A DNA stretch of 64,000 nt from Eumeta japonica (GCA_005406025.1 BGZK01000003.1:1550001-1614000), one strand, 5' to 3'. Positions 11,818-23,303 are shown, counted from the stretch's first letter. Numbers and translations are program-made. Notes: generated from the letters alone by a model not told the origin.

Positions 11818-12560
11818 CAAATCAAATTAAAAATCGCTTTTTACGTAGGTAATAGATATTACACTTGAAATGTGCAATAATAACTTAGAACATTTAGAAA
11901 CAACATGAAGCATCCCTTTAGCCGAGCAGTTCAATCGCATGGGTTTTTTTCATTAAGATCTTCAGACGCGGTATAATATCCCTTGCCACAGAACTTCTGT
12001 TTAACGAAATGTTTAAATTCATAAAATGGCAAATTTTGAATTTCTTCAGCTGTGATCTTAATATAAAAGCGCACACATTGCCCCTTAAATGATTGTCTAA
12101 CTTTGCTTACACAGGTTTTATGAGCAGCGAGATCGTTCTTATTTCTGTTGTTAACGTTATGAATATCGCTCATTGTTTTGGAACGATTCTATATTTCTTT
12201 TGCCATATAAATACCAGGTTTTCATATACCTATTGTGACGCTACAGTTGAAATGTCAAGATTTCTCTGAGATGCTTTTGGTCTCAAATTATACATAGCCC
12301 GGACATCCCGCTTCTGCAGGACAAAATTAGTGTTAACGTCAGCTGCATGGCCCCATAATAAACGCACATAGGTCATGAGACTGAAAGGAGCTGAAATAAA
12401 CTAGTCTCGCGGTACATTTATTAGGAAATCACCGAATTCTTTACACTGCATACCTTGCAGAACTAAGCCTTGTCGCCACTCCCGTAATATGAGAAAGCGA
12501 ACGCAGTTCAGCATGAAAAGTGAGACCATGAAATAAGGTCGTGTCCACAACATCCAGTAT
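11818..12560 (-). pseudogene. 5'-truncated LINE (CR1/Jockey-like), reverse transcriptase C-terminus
   Basis: Reading from 12560 down to 11931, fragments in shifting frames match the C-terminal end of a non-LTR retrotransposon polyprotein: LMTYVRLLWGHAADVNT (near 12380-12325), VLQKRDVRAMYNLRP, and then an open frame from 12173 with FKGQCVRFYIKI, NLPFYEFKHFVKQK and GKGYYTASEDLNEKNP. A 3' tail of about 110 bases ends in TTTAATTTGATTTGA at 11818. The same tail ends the + strand copy at 36995-37476. Truncation at the 5' end plus frameshifts mark it as dead. Confidence 0.7.
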
Positions 12561-14068
12561 CTCATTCCTGACCATTACGTTTACGTCGATCGGTTTAGCA
12601 CTAGTCAAGGAAAATTTGACTAGTTATTTCAAATATTTGTTTTCATACAAAGAAATACTATTTCTGGATTTGTTTCTTTTCCCAAGTTTCCAATAAAAAG
12701 CTATTCGATGTAGAAGTACACATTGAAACACCATATATTTGGAAAAAATCGTTTTCTACGAGTCTACTAGTTTCACGAGCGTATTAGGTCTTGCTGATAA
12801 ATTTTCGAAACGAAAGAGAAAGAAACCCAGGAAATAACATTAAAACCATCATTATTCACTAAATAAATACAAAATATCTACATAATTTCATTATTAAACT
12901 GTTAAATGGATATAATATTCTAGAAGTAATACAGTCTTAAGTTTCTATTACAATTAAGAAGACAAATCCGTATCTTCAAAAAAGTTTTACTTTGAAAACG
13001 AAAACCGCAACTCGGATTAAACTTAGTTTAACGGTGTTTTGAGAGACTCCTTTAATTTTGGCGTAATATTAACGGTCGTTCAGAGCCGTGAAGGCGCTTG
13101 TACTCTCATATAATCTATAACCAAATCTGAATGCAACAATGATTTCGGATCAAAAAAAATGTTAATACCTTATTGTTTACTGTTTGGGCGACAGTGAGCA
13201 TTTATACTGGTAGGCGTAAATTGTAAAATAAAAAAAAGATAGCAGACACTGTATAGGGAAAAGTCGTATAATAATAGTTCATATATGTTTGTCAGTTACT
13301 TAAGAAATTACACCAAAATATTTAAAAGTGTGTGTACAGCCGCAAAATCAATATTTATATGTAATAAAATAAAAAAAAAAGCATAGATATGATAAAAGCT
13401 ACTTGGAAATATAATCATTAGTAAAATTGGAAAATACACACCGCGTCATTCAGAATTACAATTAAAAAATTGATGATAAAATTTTAGAGTGACATCCATA
13501 ACATTAACATTAGACCATAACATTAACACTGGATAGTCCATTAATGATGTGAAACTCTAGTATAAAAGAGATATCTCTATGCGCGTTCTTGACGTGTACT
13601 ACACACAAGAGCGCACATAGTCGTACATATTTGCAGTCATGTATTTAGGATTAAAAAAAATTTGAAAATGTTTACATAGACTTATTACTATGTACCTTTA
13701 CCTTTTGCGTGGGCCCCTCCAATAACAATCTTTTCAATAGTTTTAACTGTGCCTTACTTAAACTTAGCGAAAAAAAAAAGTTAAAAATATTTGGAAAACA
13801 AGTTTAGTCGTCCAAAGTCTGTCTTACAATGTTGTGAGGATCATTTCGTCTTAAGTTACATTTATAGAAATTACAACCTAAATAGTACGTATTTATATCA
13901 ACAAAGTCTATAAAATAAACAAGAAAAAAGTTTCGTTGAGGCTTGGGCTTGGAATATCTTAATTATTGAACATTTTGTACAAATGGACAATGATGTTGAA
14001 AACAGGATGATATAATGATTTTAATATTATATCATCACTTAGCTAATATATAAATAAATAATATTATT
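12561..14068. other. AT-rich stretch with a short hairpin
   Basis: No gene seen. At 13577-13622, CTATGCGCGTTCTTG and CAAGAGCGCACATAG form a 15-bp stem with two mismatches and a 16-base loop. The sequence GACATCCATAACATTAACA at 13492 recurs at 36979 just before a LINE copy. Confidence 0.4.
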
Positions 14069-15001
14069 GAAGTGAAACTTCTTTATCGGCGTATGGGAGA
14101 AATTTTATAGCAATGAAACGTTTTTCTGTTACGCGCCATCTTTATTTCTGGCTAACATTTTTTCGTTACGCGCCATATTTATTCAATGTTATTAATGTCA
14201 TCGTGGCATAAACATTATTGTTACTAAGGCCACCTGTCACATATACTTTCTGTCAACACCCTAGATCTATTTACAGTTTGTATATATTACATTTTCCTAT
14301 TATCTAAGTTGAAACCTTTTCAACCGACATACATGAACTATATCTCACATTCTTTCATTGAGTGACTCGATTTTATATGTAGCGTTCGATAATTTTCCTA
14401 CAATTCTATATGGCCCTTTATAACATCGCATTAATTGAAAAGTTTTACCTATCACCCTTCTAGGTACATATACCATTACCAAGTCTCCTACATGAAACTC
14501 TGAACATTTCTATTTCTGAAACTCTGTAGTGACGTGAAAAATAATATTTCAATTAAGAGATTAGCGAAAAAATTTTTATAAAGTTATTGGCAAAAGAATA
14601 AAAGATATTTATTCTAATTCCAGTGGATTTCTAACAGAAGTAAGTAAAAATCTTTTTCTAATACATTCAACACGTGGGTGTGATTACGGTATTTATTTTT
14701 TTTAAGGTTATTTCAGGTTAACCTTAGTTTTTGATTGTAAATATCAGTGAGTTAAGCCATTAGTTACAAAAATATATAATAACGATAACAATAATAGTAA
14801 TAATACTATTATAATTAATGAAATGCTTTAATCTTAGTAGCAGAAAGGTGAAATAATTGTATTATTTTTGTATCCATGTCTATGATAATAAAAGCCTTTT
14901 GCATAAACTTTATCTAATTTAGCTTTATTCAACCATTTTCTGTGAAGTTGTAAATAGTAAATCATTTTTCGAAAAATGATGTCATAAAGAAGTTTCACTT
15001 C
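14069..15001. mobile_element. Region bounded by 18-bp perfect inverted repeats
   Basis: GAAGTGAAACTTCTTTAT at 14069-14086 is repeated in inverted form at 14984-15001. A perfect 20-bp palindrome sits just inside the right end (14961-14980). The left part has a duplicated TTACGCGCCATNTTTATT block (14128 and 14165). The interior includes a Gypsy integrase fragment on the minus strand. Either a DNA transposon carrying unrelated sequence, or chance pairing of two separately inserted ends; no target duplication was recognised. Confidence 0.5.
14300..14515 (-). pseudogene. Gypsy-type LTR retrotransposon integrase C-terminal fragment
   Basis: The minus strand from 14515 reads FHVGDLVMVYVPRR, then CYKGPYRIVGKLS and YKIES: the GPY/F module that closes integrases of Ty3/Gypsy elements. 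An in-frame stop follows, then a short stretch resembling the ...DIVHV.RLKRF end of these polyproteins. No protease, reverse transcriptase or RNase H is present nearby, and no LTR pair was found, so this is an isolated relic. Confidence 0.65.
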
Positions 15002-15331
15002 TTACGTGTGTACACTAATACACACACATTTTTTTTTGCCAATTATGTTAATATTTTTCAATGTTTCGATATTTATGCAATTATTACGTAGGTCAACTTA
15101 AAATTTTCAAAATTGGCCCTAAGTGTACAATTTAAAAATTTTAAATGTGGCTGTTTTGATGTTTTATTATTTTACAACTGTAAATAATAAAACATATTTA
15201 CATTTAAAAAATGGAAATGTTATTATATTTGTTGTATTCATCTGTCATTTCTTATTACAAATTAACACAAAAAGAAAATTGTTTGACGTCAACATGAATT
15301 TGATGCGAGAAAATTTTCCTGCAATGATTTT
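15002..15331. other. AT-rich stretch, no recognised feature
   Basis: The open frame here is short, AT-driven and lacks splice sites or homology that I can name. Confidence 0.4.
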
Positions 15332-15410
15332 TAGGGTTCCAAGCCAAAATGGCAAAAACGAAATCATTATAGTTTCTTTATGTCTGTCCGTCCATCCGTC
15401 CGTATGTAAC
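15332..15410 (+). repeat. AGGGTTCC...GTCTGTCCGTCC repeat, copy 1
   Basis: AGGGTTCCAAGCCAAAATGG, then TATAGTTTCTTTATGTCTG and a TCCGTCCATCCGTCCG run. This is a widespread lepidopteran tail-like repeat (general knowledge). Inverted copies lie near 39059, 41601, 48141 and 63583. Confidence 0.6.
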
Positions 15411-16185
15411 AGGTTTCTATTATAAAACTACAGGATGTATATTGATGCAATTTATAGTGTAGATTTCTTATATAAGCCGCTACTTAGTTCGGTGGTTAAA
15501 TAACAAAAATAAATATTTCTAGGGCGGCACACCGTACATGCTACAGAAGATGAAAAATTCTTTTCAGCAAACGTCAACGACTGGCACATATTTTGACTGT
15601 TTTGTTTTTAAACACTAAGATTTCTAAGCAATTTTTCTGATTACGACAATAATTTCAGAAATAATCGCTTCGAAAGTAGCAGAAATCGTGTCTCTTCTCC
15701 CTTTGTTATCTAAACCGTATGTCCAAATAATAAAAAAAAAAAATAATAACGAAGATACCGTTCATTAAATACTTTCAACGAAAATTATTTTGAACATGAT
15801 CGGGTATACTGTTTTTGAGTTTTGCAGAAAAACTGAGCTTCTCAACAAAAGAACGTAAGTGCTGTGTAGATACGCTTTTTTGCTGATACACTTTAGTTTA
15901 TACTAGTTTAATAATAATAGTCGACATACCTACCTGTTTTTCTAGTTATAGATAACTAAAGTGCTTATAACTATTCTGAACGAGACACGTAAAAAAACTG
16001 TAGCAACGTACTTTTTGCATATGTAGTGCATTACTTTGTAATAACGGTTATGAAAGCCTATAATGAGAATAGTCTCACATGCTCTCGGCCAGTTGTTATT
16101 TATAACTTTGGATGTCATTTAAACCAGCAATAAAATTGTAATAAACTTCGATTGGTTTTTCATACTGAAGTTCCATGTGTTGCCG
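15411..16185. other. AT-rich stretch, no recognised feature
   Basis: No gene, RNA or repeat boundary that I can support. Confidence 0.4.
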
Positions 16186-17130
16186 CTGTTTATAATGGTT
16201 TAACTAGTTCGAACGTGGTCGCACTTATCTGACTGACAATTTGCGTGAGGGACGTCTTTTTACGGCGATGATCGAAAACAACACCAATGCTGTTCGACTC
16301 ATATAAAGAGGGACAAAAGAGTGATTTATTAACAGATTCGGACAAGCTTTGGTATGGCTATGAGTCAAGTGCATAAAATCTTTCATGAATATTTAGCGGT
16401 CAGGAAGCTTTGTGCTCGGTGATTTTTAGGGTCAGGCTATGTTACCTCATAATTTTACTAACGCTCAAAAATTCCCTAGTATTAATTGGTGCCGCGGGAG
16501 ATGCAAAGATTTGCCGGTGATGACTCAAATGCCGTGAAGGACGTGGTAACAGGCGACGAAAACTGGATTTCCTGTTACGATCTCGAAACCAAAAGAGGGT
16601 CTGCTAAGTGGGTGTTTCCTTTCGAAGAGTTGCCTACTGAAGGAAAACTACGTCGAAGCGTCGGTAAAAAGATGGTGGCCTCTTTCTTCGAAATGACAGG
16701 TCGTTATGCAACAATTGTCTTAAAAGATAAACAGTTGCTGCAGATCGGCACACTAACAATTGTTTATCTCTTGTTTTGGAAAAACTTCAGGAAAAATGAC
16801 CTCGCAATAGGATTCTCCTTCATCATCTCCGTACCGGTATTTGGTGACCAAATAGCGATCGTTTCACCACATACCGATAGACAAACAACTAACAATTTAG
16901 GGATGTTAGGTATAGAAATACTAGCTCACCTACCCGCCTTATAGCTCCGACTATAGCTAAAATAAAAGAAAAACTTCGAGGAGTCTTTTACGGATGCCTA
17001 GGAAGCAGTGGCTCTATATGAAAAGGCCGTCGAAACGACCCCTAAATTCGGGTGGGCAAAGTGTTTTTCTCGGTGGTTCGATCGAAAGCAGTGATGTATT
17101 GATCTCAGCGGACACTATTTTGTAAACAGT
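16186..17130 (+). pseudogene. Decayed mariner (Tc1/mariner) transposase
   Basis: Fragments run in order along the + strand in several frames. The middle reads NAVKDVVTGDENWISCYDLETK and VGKKMVASFFEMTGRYA, the catalytic-domain region of a mariner transposase where TGDE carries the first catalytic Asp. Downstream, LGMLGIEIL, then EAVALYEKAVET and WAKCFSRWF match the C-terminal end of the same family. The expected HHDNA block with the second Asp is not recognisable, and there are many frameshifts and stops. The longest surviving frame is 16486-16944. It is inactive; no clear terminal repeats were found. Confidence 0.8.
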
Positions 17131-17628
17131 AATAATAAAAGTAACTTGTTAATTTGCCCAGTTTTTGATTTTTTAAAAACTTTCAGTTTGACCTACGTAT
17201 ATTTTCTTTGCTCACGTAAGTAATATCCACAACTGGTTTGTGGAGTGACGTGACTTGAGCTCATAAATGTATGGAATTTGTACCAATTATGATTTACAAT
17301 AAATCTTTCGGGATTGCATTTTTTGAACGATTATTATTAAATGATTTATATAATTTTTGATTATAGGTTTGGTGCATCTCTCAGTGAAAAACATGTGGCA
17401 CAATATGGTGTTTTTTTTTTTTAATTTTATTTTAGAATGTCTTAATGATAGCCATTTACAATCTGAATAACCAAAAGGATACGACAAAATAGATATTAAC
17501 AAAATATGTTAATACCTATTTTTCCTACTTATTCTCATATCAATCTCAAATATATTTAAATTAAAAGTAATTTCTGAAACTCGAATTGAATTTTATTTGA
17601 TATTGTTTCTCTACATGTCCCGCGAATC
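17131..17628. other. AT-rich stretch
   Basis: Nothing supportable seen; a T tract lies near 17411. Confidence 0.4.
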
Positions 17629-18105
17629 GCACTAGCGATTTGTGAGAGTACTTCGTGCTAGGCGATCTGTGAACGCGCTTGCCGCGGGTTGGTAACGAAT
17701 TCGTCGTGGTTGCCAGCGAGCGCGTCTCGATATCGCTGTCTATGGATGTCTATTTGTTCCCAAACGTAAAGAACGAGACAAGAACAAACATAAAGATGTG
17801 TTTAAAGTTATTCACTGTGCATTCAATTTTAATTAAGTACCTTATCGTAATTACTAGGTGTTCTTCAGATGACACTAATAATCTTAAATGCGTGTTTTGA
17901 TGTTTTTAAGTAATTTTGAGTGAAATATAATAATCTTTATTCAATAAAAAGATTACATTCCATTGCTGGCTGTTGAATTCGCGGATCGAAAGGCCAGTGT
18001 TCGTCGCTTACTCGCAGTATTGATGAAGACCATACGTTGCGCAACCGCAGCGAACGAACGCGTTCACTGATCGCCCGGTTCGAATCCCAAACAAATCGCT
18101 AGTGT
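17629..18105. mobile_element. MITE-like element with terminal inverted repeats
   Basis: ACTAGCGATTTGT at 17631-17643 pairs perfectly with ACAAATCGCTAGT at 18091-18103. Inside both ends a second conserved block follows (GGCGATCTGTGAACGCG left; GGCGATCAGTGAACGCG right, inverted), so the imperfect inverted repeats reach about 65 bp. The interior is AT-rich without a transposase. The right arm contains CCCGGTTCGAATCCC, which looks like a Pol III B box but is part of the arm. Confidence 0.6.
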
Positions 18106-18327
18106 GATATCGCCATTAGGTTATATAAACATAGTACTACAATTTTGAATAGTTTTACAATAATTTTTTTACCATTCATAGATGATTTAAAACGACAACA
18201 TGATCGAACGTTAAAATTATGCGCGTTATGAATAAGCTCTTTTAGGTGTGATAAACAAAAAAGTGTTTTTAATGTCAGTATGTTTATAATATCACTATTT
18301 TTATCCTATATAATTATAGCCAACGAG

Positions 18328-18329
<2 letters not shown>

Positions 18330-18362
<33 letters not shown>
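18330..18362. repeat. (TA)n microsatellite
   Basis: About 16 uninterrupted TA units. Confidence 0.95.
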
Positions 18363-18364
<2 letters not shown>

Positions 18365-18744
18365 ACTTAATTTTTATTATACTGTAAAACTGAAACAACC
18401 CACTTAGGAAACATATTTTAAAAATATTTTATGAAAAAATTAAAATTTGTAATGTAACTAAACGTAAATTATAAATGATATTGACTTGTCCCATTTTTGT
18501 ACATATAAAAATATGTTACACGCGGATGTAACGTACATGGATTGTAAAAAGAGATAGCGATACCTTGTGCGCGGCCGCCGCTGCCTGCTGGTACATACCT
18601 ACACAATATAAACAAATCTGCAAAATTTTATTAGTCAAAAAAAATACAAAAATATGGAAAATCGATTCTGTTGCTGACATGCAACAAAGTATTTTATTGT
18701 TTTTTGTATAATTAAAATTACGTTGTTTGTATATATACACATAC
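18363..18744. other. AT-rich stretch
   Basis: A small GC-rich patch at about 18568-18596 (GCGCGGCCGCCGCTGCCTGC) has no supportable exon frame. Confidence 0.4.
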
Positions 18745-18910
18745 TAGCTGTCCCGCCCGCTTCGCTGGGTAATTTTTATTTATAAATAAAATGGCGAAGG
18801 ATTTACGGAATCGCATCGAATGGTCCCAGTCCCATGTCTATACGTTTAGTAGTTTTTACGTGATTGACTGACAAAGACAATCTATTTTCATTATATATGT
18901 ATAGATATAA
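18745..18910 (+). repeat. CTAGCTG-headed LINE-like 3' fragment
   Basis: Starts ACTAGCTGTCCCGCCCGC and TTCGCTGGGTAATTTTTA, then GTTTAGTAGTTTTTACGTGA and an AT-rich tail. ACTAGCTGnCCCG...TTCG is the familiar head of RTE/BovB-like or related lepidopteran fragments; family not verified. Confidence 0.45.
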
Positions 18911-19354
18911 ATACTGTATAACCATAGATTTACAGATTTTACATAGATTTAAATTTAGACCGTTTAAAGATTACGATGAAAATTTTTATATTGATAAGGG
19001 TTTGATTTTTAAGTTTATCTCCATAAAAGTCTTGCCTGGAGAACGAGATCAATAACATTTTTTTGTACACGTTGCTTAGTTAGCGTCATTCGTGGAAATT
19101 TGTTGTAATAATATTGATGCTTGAAAAAGTTTCTTATTGTAATAGAAGTCGTAACAACTTAATAACAAATCCTTATCAAAATATTTTTTATCGTAATCTT
19201 TTAGAGCGTACCTAATCGTAATCTACAAGGAACGTGCGTCGGCGAAGGTTTGTCATCCGATGGCAAAAAGCTGAAACTTAATTATACATTGTAATTGTAA
19301 ACAAATACTTTTTCTTGTAGAGGGCCAAACTATAGGAAAAATTAAAAAAGATTC

Positions 19355-19450
19355 TATTAAAATGTATTGTTGTATTTCTATATGCTGCAATACGTCCAAA
19401 AATAATAGACATAAATGCGATGGTATACAATTCTATTATTTTCTAACTAA
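19355..19450 (+). pseudogene. Possible THAP zinc-finger fragment
   Basis: The + strand reads MYCCISICCNTSK at 19361, then QFYYFL. The spacing recalls the N-terminal C-x2-4-C ... F..F start of THAP domains found in P-element-type transposases. The frame continues for only about 25 more codons and no second Cys/His pair or AVPTIF motif could be located. A decayed P-like element is the simplest explanation. Confidence 0.3.
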
Positions 19451-20071
19451 ATTGGGGACACGCCAGTCCTCCGCCAAGTCGAGCAAAAGCAAAACAAATA
19501 AAATGCAGCCGTACTGTTACGGACAGGCGCACTCTTAGTATTACATATTGATAATGTGTAAATAAATGTGTATGAAGTAAATTATTGTATAAATGTTATG
19601 TAAACAGATTTGGTTAAGGATTCTTTTTTGTGTTTTTGTATTTTAAATAGTTGTCTTTTATTACCCGAGTAGGGATTAGTTATTAGGAATTGTTTATTCG
19701 TAATGTTTGCCTATATTATTTTTTTGTGTCTTATTTAATGTAATATTTCTTGTTTTGTTGTATGTATTGAGTGTTCTTCGTTATATCGTAATTTATTGTG
19801 AATACGAAAGTATTGTGATGCACATATGAATTGCATATTAAATTATGCCTTGACGGGGGAGATAAATGGGAGACCGAGAGTCGGGGCGATCTATATGGTA
19901 CAGACGCAAATCGACGTACGAGCGCATGTGGCGCTTTTACGTAAAATATGTGAACTGCATGGCCACGCCCCCTCGAATGTAATGTATGCAGTTCATATGT
20001 GCAGGTGGATGCGCTATCTATAAATTGCAGGAATTTTAGTGCAGTGTCGCAGTTGTACTCCGGCCGTCACA
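19451..20071. other. Mixed stretch with a promoter-like GC block
   Basis: 19840-20070 is less AT-rich. It holds CTATCTATAAATTGCAG at about 20013 and a GTGCAGTGTCGCAGTTG run about 30 bases downstream, an LTR- or promoter-like arrangement. Also a weak hairpin pairing GTGAACTGCAT (about 19949) with ATGCAGTTCAT. No gene is attached. Confidence 0.3.
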
Positions 20072-20079
20072 TGTGAAAG

Positions 20080-20217
20080 CAGTGGCGGATTTATATTTTT
20101 TATAAGCGTAGGCCACTTTATTTCCGCCGCCCTATGTACCTTTCTAAATTAATAATTTTCTGAAATCTGCCGTCCTTAGGCCGCGGCCTACACGGCCTAT
20201 TGACAAATCCAGGACTG
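20080..20217. mobile_element. hAT-type MITE with 8-bp target duplication
   Basis: The ends CAGTGGCGGATTT and AAATCCaGgACTG are inverted copies with about two mismatches. The flanks TGTGAAAG (20072-20079) and GCTGAAAG (20218-20225) match at 6 of 8 positions, as expected for an aged 8-bp hAT target duplication. The interior (GTAGGCC...GGCCTAC) also shows inverted symmetry. No transposase. Confidence 0.65.
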
Positions 20218-20225
20218 GCTGAAAG

Positions 20226-22302
20226 GAAATCGAAATATCGACGATGTCCATCATTTTAATTTTGTTACTAACACTTATTCATTCAAGCACCGATCATTGA
20301 AATTGTAAGGCACTTCTAACAGACACACAAACTTCTTATTTTGAATTCATTTAGTATTTAATCTATAAAGGAAGAAAAAACTGAAATATTCAGAATTTTG
20401 AGTCTAAATTTTAAATTTCTGACCTGTCTTTTTATGCTTGGTAAAGCACAATTTTTTTATAAATTTTACTATGATATGACATGATGAATAATTTTATGAA
20501 ATGCTCAAGTAACTTTGTAATTGTATATATATGTGTATTTGTAACTGTACACATACATTATGTTGCCATGCGATTGCGAAGTCATTATATTATAGAACTA
20601 ATGTTGCTAACTAATTAAGTAGGAAAAAGTTTATGAAAAGTAGTTAAATGTATACTTCAATAGTTACTAACTAAAATAACTAATTTGGTTTTACAGGAGA
20701 TTTCACAACTTTTTGCAGTGGAAGACTTGCATTTTTGTAAATTTTATATTTTTTATTACTATTACTAACTATTAAATTAATAAATCTTATAATTACTATT
20801 CAATAAATATCATTTTCAATGAATGTATCAAATCCCTAATCATTTTTTTCTTTTAGCATATAACCAATTAAATGGCTCCCGTCTAAAAATGCCATAATCT
20901 GCAGCACTTGCTTTATTATCAACAAAAATATTTGAAAATCCTCTACTCTCGTCATATGTTTCTAACGATTTCTCCAGTAAAATACATACAAAAGTTTGGA
21001 TAAAATAGTCGAAGAAAACTAAATATATGAGTGTTTACATTGTTGTATATGTTCATAGAAATGAGCACTTACAACAATGAAAACCACATGTCTAGGCATG
21101 CAAGCAACTCTTCTCCCTAAACAGTTACATCGATTGACATAAATTACATAAAAATCGATTGATTTGTTGTTTACATTGTTGTATATGTTCATAGAAATGA
21201 GCACTTACAACAATGAAAACCACATGTCTAGGCATGCAAGCAACTCTTCTCCCTAAACAGTTACATCGATTGACATAAATTACATAAAAATCGATTGATT
21301 TGTTCAAGACACATTGTTGAGAAAACATCATATATCAGTATCTCAAAAATCTAATCTACATGACATATCTGAAAAAACCATATAACTATTAGGTTTTGCT
21401 ATCGTAAAGTAGTCTAAAGTTTAGTTTAAAAATATATTTTTTGTAAGTTTAATTTTTCATATTTCCCAAGATACACCTGGCAGAACTAAAATTTTCAATA
21501 AGTCAAGTTGAGTGGACCACTAAAAATCCTCCCGTAGTTTTTGTTAATAACAATTGGAACATTCACTAGCAAAAGAGATCCTAAAAATTATTTGTTTAGG
21601 ATGCCATTCCGAATTTAATGAAGTGTTGTTCATATTTTAAGAATCTACTATTTCTGTAGAAAACTCATTTCTTGACTAAACTAAAAAGACTCAATATTTT
21701 ATGGGACCTTGAATCCTATCAAGTACCAATTACATAAAAATTGATAATCATAGATAATAGCTAACAATTTAACGTTAATGTATTCAATCAATATGCCTTT
21801 AATTAAAATCTGTTAATTTAAGAATTATTTTTAAAAACATTTTGAAAGACCAATTATAATTACCAACCTTATCCAGGTAGTAATAAAATAAAAAAACATT
21901 TAAACTTTCCAAAAGAAATTCTTTAAATGTTTGAAAGAACTGCAATAAGATATACACATAGTTTAAAAGGACTTTGCCTATAAATAAGCAAATAATTTCT
22001 TTAAAAAACCTTTTTTTTAATGCCAGACTTGCCTGCTGTTTTTTTTAAGACCATTTAATAGTTTGGCAGTTTAGCACACCAATATATCCTTTTTATTGAT
22101 GTAACATCAACATATTTGGTTAAGTACTCTTTTAAAGGAAATTCCAATTTAATGTAGAAAAATTATTCAGTAATAATAATTTTGAAAATTATACTTAATA
22201 AGTCAGAAAGTATGTGGCAAACTTGGATATACAATAAATTATTAAAGTAATGGGAAAGGATGTGCAAAACAGAAAAGAATGTTCCAAGTATTGTTAATTA
22301 AA
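20226..22302. other. AT-rich intergenic stretch
   Basis: Apart from the tandem duplication at 21032-21304 I see no gene or repeat boundary. Confidence 0.5.
21032..21304. repeat. Tandem duplication, 137-bp period, two copies
   Basis: Unit 1 is 21032-21168 and unit 2 is 21169-21304. Each starts GTTTACATTGTTGTATATG and ends ATCGATTGATTTGTT. By eye the units are virtually identical, so the duplication is recent or an assembly duplicate. The open frames in it are by-products. Confidence 0.9.
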
Positions 22303-22308
22303 TTTATT
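22303..22308 (-). promoter_or_regulatory. Poly(A) signal of the SDR gene
   Basis: AATAAA on the minus strand, about 72 bases after the dehydrogenase stop codon. Confidence 0.6.
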
Positions 22309-22379
22309 TTCAATGTACATATTTTGGTATGTTAAATACTAACATAGATTTGGTTGAATCAAAAGAAAATCTTAAAACT

Positions 22380-23303
22380 TTACTTTAATCTTACTATATG
22401 CTCTGTAGTTTCCCATAGTTTTCTAGCCAAATGTAAATCTTGAGCCAGTTTAGATGTTTTGCTTTCTTTACAATCTGAGAAATATTTACCGGTGATGCAG
22501 GCAACTTCTGGGGATAATGCCAAATATAATGTTGTCTGTGCTCCTTGCCAAGAACTTTTGAACAGCATCCTTATTAAGAAACGATTAATAGCATTTTGGT
22601 TGCGAAATATATCTGAACTGACAGCCCCGGGATGTAAACAGTTGGTGGTAATACCAGATTCTTCAAGTCGACAACTTAATTCTTTTGTAAATAATATATT
22701 ACAGAGTTTGCTGTTAGAATAAACTCTAGAGTGCTGAAACCAGTTTCTCGCTGGTTTGTTGATTGCTTTTAAATCAACTGTTCCAAAATAATGCATTACC
22801 GAGGAGATATTAATGATACGGCTAGGAGTTGACTTTTTTAAAAGCGGCAAAAGTAGATTAGTAAGAAGAAAAGGACTGAAATAATTAACTTGCATTTCTA
22901 TTGGTAAATTATCTTCAGTTAAAGAATTATCAAGTTTTCCTGTTCCTGCATTATTTATTAAAATGTTTAATTTTGGCTCATTTGCCAAGATGTCATTTGA
23001 GAACGCATGAACAGATTTGAAAGAGGCAAGATCCAGAGGTTTATAAAAGACGTCAGAATTCCCAGTTTCATTTCTTATATTATTACACGCTAGAATCGCT
23101 TTGGCTTCATCCCGGCAGGCTAGTATGACTCTAGCACCTCTTTTAGCTAATTCTTTGGCCGTTTCAAATCCAATACCAGTGTTCGATCCAGTGACTATAG
23201 CAACTTTGCCATCTAAACGTATATCTGATGTAAAAATACAGCTGTTCTTTTTTTGATATAGTATAAACACTATAATAAAAATAACAAAATATAGTAACCA
23301 CAT
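22380..23303 (-). CDS. Short-chain dehydrogenase/reductase, retinol dehydrogenase 11-14 type
   Basis: An intact single-exon frame of 307 residues, a normal length for RDH11-14-like (SDR7C) enzymes, which use NADP(H) to interconvert retinoids or other lipid aldehydes and alcohols. Residues 1-17 form a hydrophobic anchor (MWLLYFVIFIIVFILY) followed by basic QKK, so membrane anchoring in the ER or mitochondria is likely. Seen motifs: cofactor site TGSNTGIG (38-45), ACRDE (62-66), NNAG (117-120), NISS (165-168) with the catalytic Ser, YSNSK (Tyr195, Lys199), and LHPG (223-226). All catalytic residues are present. The start is the first Met, directly before the anchor. A poly(A) signal follows the stop. 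No introns: either ancestral or a retrocopy. The substrate cannot be told from sequence. Confidence 0.92.
   Translation of the reverse strand: MWLLYFVIFIIVFILYQKKNSCIFTSDIRLDGKVAIVTGSNTGIGFETAKELAKRGARVILACRDEAKAILACNNIRNETGNSDVFYKPLDLASFKSVHAFSNDILANEPKLNILINNAGTGKLDNSLTEDNLPIEMQVNYFSPFLLTNLLLPLLKKSTPSRIINISSVMHYFGTVDLKAINKPARNWFQHSRVYSNSKLCNILFTKELSCRLEESGITTNCLHPGAVSSDIFRNQNAINRFLIRMLFKSSWQGAQTTLYLALSPEVACITGKYFSDCKESKTSKLAQDLHLARKLWETTEHIVRLK

Noticed and set aside
18075..18095. B-box-like CCCGGTTCGAATCCC suggesting a tRNA gene
   Set aside because: No A box at the right distance and no cloverleaf; the bases belong to the inverted arm of the 17629-18105 element.
22459..22722. 87-codon plus-strand frame
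   Set aside because: Antisense shadow of the dehydrogenase gene.
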